A stretch of DNA of 64,000 bases from JAIXWP01 sp046309775 (GCA_046309775.1 JBKCOM010000040.1:1-64000); one strand, 5' to 3'; positions 36,342 through 45,540 are shown, counted from the stretch's first letter. The notes: generated by a model not told the origin, from the letters alone. Numbers and translations: made by a program.

Positions 36342-37172
36342 ATGAAAAAAGTAAACAGGTTGTTCTTAGTCTTACTCCTGACATTGTTAAGTTATGTTGG
36401 TTTTAGTCAAATCGAAAATTGTTTTCCAGAAAAACAATTGCGATTGGTCTATGACAACACCGGAACACTTAGCGGAGATCAAATAGCGCAATTAGAAACG
36501 ACCTTGGTCAACTTCAGTAATGAGACCAGCAATCAAATAGTTGTTGTAATTGTGGCTGACTTATGTGGTTATGATAAGGCTGATTATGCAATTGAGCTGG
36601 GTGATCGCTGGGGTGTTGGACAGGCCAAAGAAGATAATGGAATAGTCTTTTTAGTAAAGCCCAAAACGAGCTCTTCACGAGGTGAAGTTTTTATTGCGGT
36701 GGGCCGTGGCCTCGAGGGAGCGATTACAGATGCGGATGCGTTTGTTATTATCGATGAAGAAGTAATTCCAAGATTTAAACAAAACGATTACTACGGAGGA
36801 CTCACTGCTGGCCTTGATGTGCTCATTCCCCTAGCGAAAGGTGAGTTCAGTATTAGTGACTATAAAAATGCAAATAAGAAAAAGAAAAATGGCATTTTCT
36901 TCGGTATCTTTTTCATTGTCTTTGGAATTATTGGTCTAGTTTTCTTTGTGAAATATAGACAGGCCAAAAAGTATGCAGCACTCAATAATGTAGACTTCTG
37001 GACAGCTTGGATGTTGTTAAATCAAATGCAGCGCACGCATCACGGCAGTCGCGGATTTTGGGGAGGATATGGAGGTGGTGGTGGCTTTGGAGGCGGCGGT
37101 GGTGGCGGCGGCGGTTTTGGTGGATTCGGAGGTGGTGGTTTTGGAGGCGGTGGCGCAGGCGGAAGCTGGTAA
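36342..37172 (+). CDS. TPM domain membrane protein with Gly-rich tail (YgcG-like)
   Basis: The 276-residue protein has a signal peptide (MKKVNRLFLVLLLTLLSYVGFSQ), then a TPM domain (VYDNTGTLSGDQIAQLE, GVGQAKEDNGIVFLV, VGRGLEGAITDADA). A transmembrane helix near residue 190 (GIFFGIFFIVFGIIGLVFF) follows, and a tail of Gly-Gly-Phe repeats ends in GGAGGSW. This architecture is that of YgcG/YdjH-like TPM proteins. The Gly-rich tail gives a spurious Pro-rich frame on the other strand. Confidence 0.9.
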   Translation: MKKVNRLFLVLLLTLLSYVGFSQIENCFPEKQLRLVYDNTGTLSGDQIAQLETTLVNFSNETSNQIVVVIVADLCGYDKADYAIELGDRWGVGQAKEDNGIVFLVKPKTSSSRGEVFIAVGRGLEGAITDADAFVIIDEEVIPRFKQNDYYGGLTAGLDVLIPLAKGEFSISDYKNANKKKKNGIFFGIFFIVFGIIGLVFFVKYRQAKKYAALNNVDFWTAWMLLNQMQRTHHGSRGFWGGYGGGGGFGGGGGGGGGFGGFGGGGFGGGGAGGSW

Positions 37173-37196
37173 TTTATTTTTAGAAAAAAAGAAAAA

Positions 37197-37967
37197 ATGG
37201 GATTTGGAAAATGGATCGGTGGTGCACTTGGATGGGCTGTTGGAGGTCCCATCGGTGGACTTTTGGGTTTTGCCTTTGGAACCATCATCGACGATAAAAG
37301 TCTAAGCGTTGATAAGGGAAGCCAGAAGAGAGCTGGTTATGACCCTAGATATGATCGCCGCTATCAAAATCAGCGTCACCATACTCAGCCAGGTGACTTC
37401 GCCAGTGCGTTGCTTGTGCTGTCGGCCGCTGTAATGAAGGCCGATGGAAAGCATATGAAAAGCGAGCTTGATTACATCCGAGGCTTTTTTACACGACAAT
37501 TTGGAGAATCTTCAGCAGCATACCAAATGTCATTGCTCAAGGAACTGCTTCAAAAAGACATTCCTGTGCGTGAGGTATGCGAACAGATTCGTTACTACAT
37601 GGAACATCCCATGCGTCTACAAATGATGCACTATCTCTTTGGAATCGCAAATTCGGATGGAGCTGTAGACTCAAGTGAAGAACGTATCATCAATCAAATT
37701 GCCCACAATTTGGGAATCTCTCAAAAAGACTATGAGTCCATTCGAGCGATGTTTTACCACGATGCAGAAAGTGATTTTAAGATTTTAGAAATAGAATCAT
37801 CTGCGAGTGACGAGGAGGTCAAAAAAGCGTACCGCAAGATGGCCATGAAATATCACCCTGATAAGGTCAGAGGACTTGGCGAACAGCACGAAAAGGCTGC
37901 CGCAGAGAAATTCGTGAAGGTTCAGGAAGCATACGAGCGTATCAAGAAAAAACGCAATATTAAATAG
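37197..37967 (+). CDS. TerB-like/DnaJ-domain co-chaperone (DjlA-like)
   Basis: The 256-residue protein has a Gly-rich hydrophobic N-terminus (WIGGALGWAVGGPIGGLLG), a TerB-type helical domain (about 60-170, ALLVLSAAVMKADGKHMKSE and NSDGAVDSSEERIINQIA), and a C-terminal J domain with the HPD motif in MKYHPDKVRGLGEQH. It should stimulate DnaK. It follows the TPM gene by 24 bases and overlaps the stop of convergent plsC by eight bases. Confidence 0.9.
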   Translation: MGFGKWIGGALGWAVGGPIGGLLGFAFGTIIDDKSLSVDKGSQKRAGYDPRYDRRYQNQRHHTQPGDFASALLVLSAAVMKADGKHMKSELDYIRGFFTRQFGESSAAYQMSLLKELLQKDIPVREVCEQIRYYMEHPMRLQMMHYLFGIANSDGAVDSSEERIINQIAHNLGISQKDYESIRAMFYHDAESDFKILEIESSASDEEVKKAYRKMAMKYHPDKVRGLGEQHEKAAAEKFVKVQEAYERIKKKRNIK

Positions 37968-38682
37968 TCATTTTTTCAACACGTGAAACGACTATTTCGC
38001 GGGTGTGCGCTGCTATTTCTTCCTCTGACTTTCCATCGAAAAAAGAAGGCGGAATAGGTTTTTCAAAATGAACAGCAATTACCCCCGGACGCAGCCCCAT
38101 CGATCCTGCTGAGAGCACTTCTGCTGCGCCTTTCACAGCCACGGGTACCACAGGAATGCTCTGTGACTTTGCAATTATAAAAGAGCCACGTTTGAAAATC
38201 CCAATTTTGCCATCCTTCGACCTCGTACCTTCTGGAAAGGAGATCACGTTTTTACCCTCTCGAATGCGTTGACCTGCTTTGCGCATGCTTTGCATCGCCT
38301 TCTCTTTATTCTTTCTATCAATGAAAATCATTCCAATAATCCACATAAACTGGCCCACAATGGGAACCTTGGCTAATTCCTTTTTAGCAATATAAAACAA
38401 TGGAACAGGACTGGCGCGACATATGGCCACGATATCATAAAGAGACGAGTGATTGGCCACGTAAATAGAAGGTGTTTTTCTATCTAAGTTTTCAAGTCCC
38501 GTTACCTTCACACGAACCCCAGAGATGGCGCAAATCACGGGACTCCAAAAGTGATGTGCCAAAAAAATCATGACACGATTTTGCTGCCACGTAATCAATA
38601 CCAAAATGATTCCGAGCAAACCACAAAAGCCCATCCAAATAGCTATCAAAATCGCCTGAAACACATTGAGCACTCTTCTCAT
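37960..38682 (-). CDS. plsC: 1-acyl-sn-glycerol-3-phosphate acyltransferase
   Basis: Membrane enzyme of 240 residues making phosphatidic acid from lysophosphatidic acid. Motif I is VANHSSLYD (H-x4-D), motif III is FPEGTRSKDGKIGIFKRGS, and a hydrophobic N-terminus precedes (FQAILIAIWMGFCGLLGIILV). The start is ATG at 38680-38682 (MRRVLNVFQ). A longer frame to 38793 would overlap the neighbouring divergent gene. Confidence 0.93.
   Translation of the reverse strand: MRRVLNVFQAILIAIWMGFCGLLGIILVLITWQQNRVMIFLAHHFWSPVICAISGVRVKVTGLENLDRKTPSIYVANHSSLYDIVAICRASPVPLFYIAKKELAKVPIVGQFMWIIGMIFIDRKNKEKAMQSMRKAGQRIREGKNVISFPEGTRSKDGKIGIFKRGSFIIAKSQSIPVVPVAVKGAAEVLSAGSMGLRPGVIAVHFEKPIPPSFFDGKSEEEIAAHTREIVVSRVEKMTI
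37962..37997. terminator. inverted repeat across the TerB-DnaJ/plsC junction
   Basis: AAATAGTC and GACTATTT form a perfect 8-bp inverted repeat 20 bases apart, with an inner TTCA-ACACG-TGAA stem. It overlaps the stop codons of both convergent genes and sits in the plsC coding end. Confidence 0.4.
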
Positions 38683-38727
38683 AATTCGGAAAAATATGAC
38701 GCAATATGGGGCAAATCTTCGAATGCT

Positions 38728-38735
38728 TACATTTG
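38728..38735 (+). promoter_or_regulatory. -7 box for the outer-membrane barrel gene
   Basis: TACATTTG matches TAnnTTTG and ends five bases before the ATG at 38741, which would make the mRNA leaderless or nearly so. Confidence 0.45.
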
Positions 38736-38740
38736 CTTGG

Positions 38741-39823
38741 ATGAAACGATGGTACCCCACTCTTCTTTTGATAATGCTTTCCTTCGTTTCCATACACCCA
38801 CTGCTTTCTCAAAAAGATAGCCTCAATCGCAAGTCTAGCATTCTTGCATATCCTGTAGGTTTCTATTTACCAGAAACTCGCTTCGGTGCCGGTGTAGCTG
38901 GAAGTTTTAATTTTTATTTGAATAAAAAAGACAGTATTTCTCCTCCGTCACAAATTCAAATTGGGGCAGCATACACCCAAAATAGACAACTCCTACTCTA
39001 TCTACCTTTTGATATTTATTGGAACAAAAGAAAGCATCAAGTATCGGGTGAATTGGGATATTATGATTATATGTTTTTCTTTTTTGGTACCACTGCACTT
39101 CCAACAGAAAACAGAGAGAGTTTTTATGTACGACTTCCCAGGCTTCGCGTTCAATACACTCGAAAGCTCACTCATCATTGGTACGCGGGACTTAAAGGGT
39201 GGTATGATAGATTTGATATTTACAAATACTCAGAAAGAAGTTCTCTTGAAAATGGTCCTTATCTAGGTCGTGAAGGTGGCGCTGGTAGTGGCGTTGGAGC
39301 CTTCATTCTCTTCGACAAAAGAGATAATGTGTATGCATCCAAAACGGGGAACTATCTTGAGTTATACTATCACAACTATGATCAAACATGGGGCAGTGAT
39401 TTTAATTTTCATAGATACAGAATAGACTACCGTTATTTTTTACCCATAAAAAAATCTGTCGTTGCGTTTCAGGCATTCGGAGATTTTATGACTGGCGACG
39501 TTCCCTTTTTTCAAATGACTGGAATTGGCGGTCCTAAAAGGTTTCGAGGATACGTCGACGGAAAGGTGCGAGATCACCATGCAGCATTAACGCAATTGGA
39601 GTGGCGTTCCTTTTTTGCGAAAAGATGGGGCTATACTGTTTTTGCTGGAGGCGCATTGGTGAGAGACGAAATCAAAGATTTAACAAAATCACCATTTTAT
39701 TACTCTGCTGGATTGGGTGTAAGATATGTTTTTGATATTGAAAAACATGTACACATCCGATTGGACGCGGCTTTTGGTCGTCAAACAAATGAGTTCTATT
39801 TTACTATTGGAGAAGCATTCTAA
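38741..39823 (+). CDS. BamA/TamA-type outer membrane beta-barrel protein
   Basis: The 360-residue protein has a signal peptide (MKRWYPTLLLIMLSFVSIHPLLSQ) and then strand-rich sequence with the surface-antigen barrel signature: FILFDKRDNVYASKTGNYLEL, MTGIGGPKRFRGYVDGKVRD (the R-G-Y-x-G loop motif) and a C-terminal aromatic residue. POTRA domains are missing, as in the Bacteroidota short forms. I chose ATG 38741 because the -7 box lies before it; ATG 38723 would precede the box. Confidence 0.85.
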   Translation: MKRWYPTLLLIMLSFVSIHPLLSQKDSLNRKSSILAYPVGFYLPETRFGAGVAGSFNFYLNKKDSISPPSQIQIGAAYTQNRQLLLYLPFDIYWNKRKHQVSGELGYYDYMFFFFGTTALPTENRESFYVRLPRLRVQYTRKLTHHWYAGLKGWYDRFDIYKYSERSSLENGPYLGREGGAGSGVGAFILFDKRDNVYASKTGNYLELYYHNYDQTWGSDFNFHRYRIDYRYFLPIKKSVVAFQAFGDFMTGDVPFFQMTGIGGPKRFRGYVDGKVRDHHAALTQLEWRSFFAKRWGYTVFAGGALVRDEIKDLTKSPFYYSAGLGVRYVFDIEKHVHIRLDAAFGRQTNEFYFTIGEAF

Positions 39824-39855
39824 TTTGTTTTGTTTATAGTTCAATTTGTAAATTC

Positions 39856-40548
39856 GTGGCAAATCTAAGTGCAGTGATTTACCAACTTGATGACGACATA
39901 TGGTTTCCGCCCCACGAAGAAGCCGTGCACGACATCTTAGCTGTGGGTGGCGATCTTAGTACCGAACGACTAATCACTGCCTACGCCAACGGTATCTTTC
40001 CTTGGTATGATGATACGGACGAAATCCTGTGGTGGAGTCCCAAAGATCGCTGTGTATTGTTTTTGGATGAACTGCACATTTCAAAGTCGATGCGTAATGT
40101 TCTCAACAGACATCCTTTCAAAGTCACCGTCGATGAAGCATTCAAAGAAGTGATGGAGGGTTGTCGCAGCGGAGATCGCGAAGGCAAAACATGGATTCAC
40201 AATGAAGTGGTAGAAGCGTATGTACACTTGCACGAGCTTGGGCTCGCGCACAGTGTGGAAGTATGGAATGAAGGAAGATTGGTAGGTGGTTTATACGGAG
40301 TGTCTCTTGGCCAACTATTTTTTGGTGAGTCTATGTTTTCGAGAGAAAGCAACGCAAGCAAAGTTGCGCTCATACATTTAGTGAATCATTTGAAGGCTAA
40401 AGGTTGGAAAATGATTGATTGTCAGATATACAATGAACATCTGGGTTCTTTAGGAGCAAGAAATATCCCGAGAGAGAATTTTCTTGAAATTTTATCCGTA
40501 GAATTGAAGTATCCAACTGTAGGAGGAAAATGGAAATTTCAAATCTAG
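39856..40548 (+). CDS. aat: leucyl/phenylalanyl-tRNA--protein transferase
   Basis: Cytoplasmic enzyme of 230 residues that adds Leu or Phe to N-terminal Lys/Arg of proteins, marking them for ClpS/ClpAP. Hallmarks are FPPHEEA, AVGGDLSTERLITAYANGIFPW, WWSPKDR, GLAHSVEVW and GESMFSRESNASK. The start is GTG 39856 (MANLSAVIYQL). It overlaps the Nudix gene by 19 bases. Confidence 0.94.
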   Translation: MANLSAVIYQLDDDIWFPPHEEAVHDILAVGGDLSTERLITAYANGIFPWYDDTDEILWWSPKDRCVLFLDELHISKSMRNVLNRHPFKVTVDEAFKEVMEGCRSGDREGKTWIHNEVVEAYVHLHELGLAHSVEVWNEGRLVGGLYGVSLGQLFFGESMFSRESNASKVALIHLVNHLKAKGWKMIDCQIYNEHLGSLGARNIPRENFLEILSVELKYPTVGGKWKFQI

Positions 40549-41162
40549 ATTTAATACGCGAACGATTAAACTCATCAGAAAAACCCGGCGAAGAGGCTCA
40601 TCGTTTGATGATGAGCTACAAACGTGCGCTAGCCTCCGAAGCGCGAAGTTTTGATCCTCCTCCAAAGGAAAGCGCCGTGATGATGATTTTACATCCACGA
40701 AAAAATGAGCTTCATACGCTTTTTATTCTACGACCCGAAAATCAAGGCGTGCACAGCGGTCAAATAAGTTTTCCGGGCGGAAAAAAAGAGCAAAGCGACG
40801 ATGACCTTTTACATACCGCCTATCGCGAAACATTTGAGGAGATTGGTATCGAAAAGAACAAATTAGAATACTTAGGCAGCCTCTCTGAACTTTACATTCC
40901 CCCAAGCAATTTTATCGTACAGCCTTTTGTGGCCTATTGCAATCATGAGCCAGAATTGAAACCCAGTGCGGATGAAGTCAGCGAAATCATTCATTACCCG
41001 CTAAGACAGTTGTTGGCTCAGGATGAATTGCAAAAGAAAATGATTTATCTTAAAAAGTTTGATCTAAATCTGGAAGTACCCTACTTTGATATCTTTGGGA
41101 AAACATTATGGGGAGCCACAGCCATGATGATAGCCGAATTCAAAATGCTGATTCAAAAATAA
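40530..41162 (+). CDS. Nudix hydrolase, CoA pyrophosphatase type
   Basis: The 210-residue hydrolase has the UPF0035 signature GVHSGQISFPGGK, immediately followed by a Nudix box ending YRETFEEIGIEKN. Members of this group cleave CoA into 4'-phosphopantetheine and 3',5'-ADP. The start overlaps the aat end, indicating co-translation. Confidence 0.88.
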   Translation: MEISNLDLIRERLNSSEKPGEEAHRLMMSYKRALASEARSFDPPPKESAVMMILHPRKNELHTLFILRPENQGVHSGQISFPGGKKEQSDDDLLHTAYRETFEEIGIEKNKLEYLGSLSELYIPPSNFIVQPFVAYCNHEPELKPSADEVSEIIHYPLRQLLAQDELQKKMIYLKKFDLNLEVPYFDIFGKTLWGATAMMIAEFKMLIQK

Positions 41163-41223
41163 TTTTTATACCTTTTGAACCAATATCTCAAACGGATGTA
41201 ACACCGTTTGAAATCAAGTCAAC

Positions 41224-42321
41224 ATGAGTTTATTTAAATACTTCATATTTTTCCTTTGCTTATCCTGCTCCATTCAGGGCTTTTCGCAGGCCAATACTGA
41301 GGAGGCTGCGCCAATGCCTGCGCAAGGAATATCGAGATTTCCGCAGTTAGAAGAGAAAGATCTATCGAGTGAAAAGAAGGCAGCCTCTTCTTGGGAGGCA
41401 ATTTTACAAAAAGATAAAACCAATCAAGTTGCCTGGTTTCATTACATTGAAAACACTTACTACTCCCTGCTTCCCGCTCGTTCCAGAGATTTGAATAGTT
41501 CCGGAATGCAAAAAATGAATGCGATTTTAAATGAACTCAAGCAAATCGACGATGACTCACATGCCTACCATTATTTAAATTACTTAATGAAAGGTAAAAG
41601 CGTTGAAGGCCTTCAATCGTTGGATTTGGCTTATCAAAAAAGACCGGAGGTCCGCCTTCTTGATGATATGCTTGCCAAAGCCATCATTGAAAGAAATGAA
41701 GGGGCAAAAAAAGACTTTTCAAAAAAACTAAATGCATCGGGAATCTACAACTCTGCTATTCTCGAATACAATCAAAATGTACTCAACAGCGTAGAGCAGA
41801 ATGCCACCCTTATTACCTATGGAAGTGCCGATACCTATCCTTTAATCATTCTTCAAGAAGAATTTGGATTACGCCGAGATGTAAAGATTATTTGTGTCGA
41901 ATGGTTGCTCAATAAAAATTACGCCGATAAAATCATAAGTGGACTTAGCAAGGTAGGCAGCGAAAGTGAATTGGTCAAGAAAATTTGTGACGATAAAAAG
42001 GCCAATGTTTACCTTGGACTCACGCTTGCACCAGCTTGTTACAAAGACATCGAGTCAAAGCTGTATTGTACTGGATTGGCCTTTAAATTCAGCGAACAGC
42101 CCATACTTTCCTCGGCGAGTGTAATAAGTAATTGGAATAATCTATTCAAACTAAAGTATATCAAAAGCAATGAAGACATCAATCGAAACTACTTGCTTCC
42201 TTTGATAATTCTAGAAAAGAATGCTTCTAATGCTCAACAAAAAAAGGAGTATTCTGATTTGATAGAGCTACTTAAGGCACAGGTTTCGAATCCAAAAAAA
42301 ATCAACCAATACAGAGATTGA
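41224..42321 (+). CDS. secreted protein resembling the DUF2723 C-terminal region, in a sigma factor operon
   Basis: The 365-residue protein has a signal peptide (MSLFKYFIFFLCLSCSIQGFSQ). No enzyme motif is recognised. The segment NATLITYGSADTYPLIILQE, followed by GLRRDVKIICVEWLL, closely resembles the soluble tail of DUF2723 membrane glycosyltransferases, which has a NGDNDTFPLWYLQ-like motif. The membrane part of that family is missing here. A TPR-like helical segment lies at residues 60-160. It is followed after one base by a sigma factor gene. Confidence 0.6.
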   Translation: MSLFKYFIFFLCLSCSIQGFSQANTEEAAPMPAQGISRFPQLEEKDLSSEKKAASSWEAILQKDKTNQVAWFHYIENTYYSLLPARSRDLNSSGMQKMNAILNELKQIDDDSHAYHYLNYLMKGKSVEGLQSLDLAYQKRPEVRLLDDMLAKAIIERNEGAKKDFSKKLNASGIYNSAILEYNQNVLNSVEQNATLITYGSADTYPLIILQEEFGLRRDVKIICVEWLLNKNYADKIISGLSKVGSESELVKKICDDKKANVYLGLTLAPACYKDIESKLYCTGLAFKFSEQPILSSASVISNWNNLFKLKYIKSNEDINRNYLLPLIILEKNASNAQQKKEYSDLIELLKAQVSNPKKINQYRD

Positions 42322-42322
42322 T

Positions 42323-42928
42323 TTGAAGGCCGCAAGTAAATATAGCAAGCACTCAGACGAGGAATTGATGCGCCTGATTGGCCAGCGAGATAGCGCTGCC
42401 TTTGAGGAACTTTACGATCGATATTCGAGATTGATGTACAACTATTTTCATCGTATGTTATGGAAGGATAAGGAAAAGGCAAGAGATTTTACCCAAGATC
42501 TTTTTTCAAAGCTTATTCATAAAAACGAATTATTTGACGAGAAGCGCTCTTTCAAAACGTGGTTGTACAGCATCGCTCACAACATGTGTAAAAATGAGTA
42601 CGCCAAACATGAGGTAAGAAAGGATGCACATGCCGATATCAAATACCAACAACCAGGAATTGAGAAGTCTAAGGCGGATGTGGATATAGATAAAAATGAG
42701 TTCAAGCGAGAACTTCAAATAGCCTTGTCGGAGCTTGATGAAGTGAAGCGAACCACCTTCGAGTTGAGGTTTTACCAAGAAATGAGTATTCAAGAAATCA
42801 GTGAGATCATGGAGTGCAGTGAAGGAACGGTGAAATCTCGTCTATTTTATACTCTGAAGCAACTGAATGAAAAATTAAAAGCCTTCGAGCACATTTTAAT
42901 GTGGTTGATGACATACTTAATGATTTAG
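42323..42928 (+). CDS. ECF-type RNA polymerase sigma factor
   Basis: The 201-residue sigma factor starts with TTG at 42323, directly after the upstream stop; KYSKHSDEELMRLIGQRD fits the usual start of the family. Region 2 is AAFEELYDRYSRLMYNYFHRM...DFTQDLFSKLI, and region 4 is RTTFELRFYQEMSIQEISEIMECSEGTVKSRLFYTLKQL. A short hydrophobic C-terminal tail follows. The next gene is probably its anti-sigma factor. Confidence 0.92.
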   Translation: MKAASKYSKHSDEELMRLIGQRDSAAFEELYDRYSRLMYNYFHRMLWKDKEKARDFTQDLFSKLIHKNELFDEKRSFKTWLYSIAHNMCKNEYAKHEVRKDAHADIKYQQPGIEKSKADVDIDKNEFKRELQIALSELDEVKRTTFELRFYQEMSIQEISEIMECSEGTVKSRLFYTLKQLNEKLKAFEHILMWLMTYLMI

Positions 42929-42931
42929 AAA

Positions 42932-43774
42932 ATGAGACCATTTGAAAAATATGATCCCGAGGATATAGAAAGCCTGCTGATCACGAAGCAATTTGCCGAG
43001 TTGTATCCTGAAGAAAAGGAATTTGTATTGCGCCATATCAGCGATGAAGAGCAATATAATTCAATGCGAAAAATGCTCATCGAGATTCGAGAAATCAGTA
43101 AGTCGGATGATTTACTAATGCCAGATGCTTCTATCAAGAAGAATTTGATGGCAGAGTTTAATCGTGAGAAGAAAGGTAGGTTTAGTGTTTGGCTCAATTC
43201 ACTGTTCGCTGCTCCAGAAGTTCCGTGGTTTAGACAGTCGGGCGTTCAAATGGCTTTTGGAATCGGGGTTGTCTTGATAGGAGTTTGGGGAATCATGAAA
43301 TGGAACAATGCAAACTCACCCGTGGCCCTCGCTGAAGTGCGAAAGGAAGAAAACACTACCGACGCTAAAACAGCATCTGCTGATTCTATTCTCACGAATG
43401 AAAATGACGAACTAGCAATTAGTGTAGATACTTCATCCAAGAATGTGCTTCCTCAAAAGCCACAAGTCTTGTCAATGAATGCACCGGTGCAAGAGGAGTC
43501 CGTTAGAGAAGAAAGCGCGCAAGAAGCTCCGATAGCAGTGGCGGATGCCGCAGAGATGGACGCCGATGCCACCACAGACGATTCAATGACCCCAAAAGCA
43601 GAAAGCACGAGTGCAGGATCAAGCTTCTCCAATGTAGAAAACTTGTCAAGTGTAAGCATAGAATCTAAAAAAACAATCACCTCAAAAAGTAGAGGTAGTT
43701 TGGATGCCACTCTGACTGCACCTTCACTTCAAGACTACAATGAGATAATTGATGTGCTTTTTACCGCGCGATAA
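42932..43774 (+). CDS. putative membrane anti-sigma factor
   Basis: The 280-residue protein has a short cytoplasmic N-terminal domain (LYPEEKEFVLRHISDEEQYNSM), one transmembrane helix near residue 105 (MAFGIGVVLIGVWGIM) and an acidic, Ser/Thr/Ala-rich extracytoplasmic region. No zinc-binding anti-sigma motif (HxxxCxxC) is present. The placement after the sigma factor gene, three bases downstream, is the main reason for this call. Confidence 0.65.
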   Translation: MRPFEKYDPEDIESLLITKQFAELYPEEKEFVLRHISDEEQYNSMRKMLIEIREISKSDDLLMPDASIKKNLMAEFNREKKGRFSVWLNSLFAAPEVPWFRQSGVQMAFGIGVVLIGVWGIMKWNNANSPVALAEVRKEENTTDAKTASADSILTNENDELAISVDTSSKNVLPQKPQVLSMNAPVQEESVREESAQEAPIAVADAAEMDADATTDDSMTPKAESTSAGSSFSNVENLSSVSIESKKTITSKSRGSLDATLTAPSLQDYNEIIDVLFTAR

Positions 43775-44536
43775 TTAGCCTTTTTTGAACTTATTAATTG
43801 CGTTTTTAGTGAAATCAGAAAGCACCAGTCTTCCGCTGATTTCGGCCCTTTCAAAGAGTAATGTGCCCCAATCCTCAGTGCCTCTCCAAAATATCTTTTT
43901 GAGCTCGCTCATTGCCTCTGGATTGCTCGCTGCAAGGCGATTGGCGAGAATATCAATGGCTTGGTCCATTTGCTCAGCAGTGTCAAAAATTTCGGTAAAT
44001 AAACCTTTTTCTTTGGCCCACTGAGCAGACTGCCATTCGGTAGCATTGATGGCCAATTGACTCATGGCAGAAAGACCTATTTTTCGTTCTACTGCTGGGC
44101 CCACCACGAATGGTCCGATTCCAACAGCAAGCTCACTCAATTTGACATCTGCCTTTGTTGTTGCAAAACAGTAATCAACAGAAGCAGCCACTCCTACTCC
44201 TCCACCCACTGCCTTGCTTTGCACGCGACCAATAATCAGTTTGGGACAAGTTCGCATGGCATTAATTACAAGCGCGAATCCTGAGAAGAAGGTCTTACCA
44301 GTATTAAAGTCCTCAATCGCAATCAATTCGTCGAAGCTGGCTCCTGCGCAAAAAGCCTTTTCGCCTTCACTTTTTAACACAATGACAGAAACGTCGGGAC
44401 GGCTTCCTGTTTCCTCAATCGTACTTGCTAATCTTCTTAGCAAGACACCTGGCAATGAATTGCTTTGAGGGTGAAAAAAAGTAATTGTAGCGATTGAATT
44501 CGCTACAGAAACGTTCACACTGCCGTTTTGCTCCAT
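43775..44536 (-). CDS. enoyl-CoA hydratase/isomerase family protein
   Basis: The 253-residue crotonase-fold protein has the oxyanion-hole segments CAGASFDELI and KLIIGRVQSKAVGGGVGVAASVDY, and the SELAVGIGP segment that carries a catalytic Glu in this subgroup. It probably hydrates or isomerises an acyl-CoA in fatty acid or branched-chain catabolism; specificity cannot be told. Its stop abuts the anti-sigma gene stop. Confidence 0.9.
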   Translation of the reverse strand: MEQNGSVNVSVANSIATITFFHPQSNSLPGVLLRRLASTIEETGSRPDVSVIVLKSEGEKAFCAGASFDELIAIEDFNTGKTFFSGFALVINAMRTCPKLIIGRVQSKAVGGGVGVAASVDYCFATTKADVKLSELAVGIGPFVVGPAVERKIGLSAMSQLAINATEWQSAQWAKEKGLFTEIFDTAEQMDQAIDILANRLAASNPEAMSELKKIFWRGTEDWGTLLFERAEISGRLVLSDFTKNAINKFKKG

Positions 44537-44649
44537 GGGAATATGATAATTTGTGCAAATCTAATTAAGGTGAGCTATTTTACTTTATCAAAATAAAATT
44601 GTATATTGCATCGACCTTAACGAATCTTAATAACCAAAATCCTACGCTC

Positions 44650-44961
44650 ATGACTACCAATCGTGAACAACTTCGATATGCAGTTCAAGAATTCTTAAAC
44701 GATGTGATCGAGCAAGGTTTTCACCATCTAATCAATCATCCTCAGAGTGATACGGAGTTGAATTCCATCATTAAAGAAGCAACAGACGAGCTCAATGAGC
44801 ACATTATGCGCATTGACAATCATGAATTAAAGGGGAATCAATCAGAACTAGAAAAACATTACAAAGCAATTTCTCGATCGGCTCAAGTAAAAAGCCTTGA
44901 ATTACTTAGCAGACTTCAAAAAATTCAGCAAAGAGACATACCCCGGTTGAAGCGGGTTTAG
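44650..44961 (+). CDS. small helical hypothetical protein
   Basis: No family recognised. The 103-residue product is predicted entirely helical, rich in Glu, Gln and His (EQLRYAVQEFLNDVIEQGFHHLINHPQSD). It has no signal peptide or membrane segment. The start is ATG 44650; an upstream ATG at 44599 would put 17 unrelated residues in front. It lies between convergent/divergent neighbours with its own probable promoter. Confidence 0.6.
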   Translation: MTTNREQLRYAVQEFLNDVIEQGFHHLINHPQSDTELNSIIKEATDELNEHIMRIDNHELKGNQSELEKHYKAISRSAQVKSLELLSRLQKIQQRDIPRLKRV

Positions 44962-44990
44962 AATTTTTAATAAAGGGCGCGGAAACGGAT

Positions 44991-44998
44991 TAAATTTG
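44991..44998 (+). promoter_or_regulatory. -7 box for the TPR membrane gene
   Basis: TAAATTTG matches TAnnTTTG, 20 bases before the ATG at 45019. No TTG at 19-21 bases upstream. Confidence 0.4.
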
Positions 44999-45018
44999 CG
45001 CACCTTTTTTTAGAAGTA

Positions 45019-45540
45019 ATGAAATCAATTGACGGAAGAATCGTAAAAATCGCCATAGCTGTTGCGGCATTGGCATATTCAATATATTTATTCGTATCAG
45101 GAAGTTGGATTAGCGGCATATTCATGACGCTATTGACGGCGCTCCTAATCTTACTCGTATTTAGAAGTATTCGCCTTATTCTTGCGTTTTTGCAAATCAG
45201 ACAGCAAAAAATGGAAAAGGCCAAAGAATGGTTGGAACGTATCAATCCGAATCATCTTTGGAAAAATCAAAAAGGCTATTATTATTTCCTATTGGGTTCG
45301 GTGGATGTTCAGAAGAACAGTCTTTCTCAAAGTGAAAAATATTTTAGAACAGCACTTAGCCATGGCCTTCGCATGGAGCATGACAAAGCAGCCGTTTATC
45401 TAAACTTAGCTGTGATTCTTGCCAACAAGCGCAAAAAGCGCGAGGCAATGGCCATGATTACTGAAGCTAAAAAATATGATTCTAAAGGCTACCTAAAGAA
45501 CGATATCAAACAGGTGAGCAAGATGATCAATAGTCTTTAA
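45019..45540 (+). CDS. TPR-like membrane protein
   Basis: The 173-residue protein has two N-terminal transmembrane helices (IAIAVAALAYSIYLFVSGSW, GIFMTLLTALLILLVF). A cytoplasmic region with TPR-like pairs follows (YYYFLLGSVDVQKNSLSQSE, DKAAVYLNLAVILANKRKKR). The family occurs widely in Bacteroidota without known function. Its stop overlaps the stop of the convergent gene by four bases. Confidence 0.7.
   Translation: MKSIDGRIVKIAIAVAALAYSIYLFVSGSWISGIFMTLLTALLILLVFRSIRLILAFLQIRQQKMEKAKEWLERINPNHLWKNQKGYYYFLLGSVDVQKNSLSQSEKYFRTALSHGLRMEHDKAAVYLNLAVILANKRKKREAMAMITEAKKYDSKGYLKNDIKQVSKMINSL

Noticed and set aside
37040..37288. Proline-rich open frame on the minus strand
   Set aside because: It is the mirror of the Gly-Gly-Phe codons at the end of the TPM membrane protein gene.
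44944..44975. CCCG-N7-CGGG hairpin followed by T-rich sequence as a terminator for the 103-residue gene
   Set aside because: The stem is only four or five pairs and overlaps the coding end; the T tract is broken.
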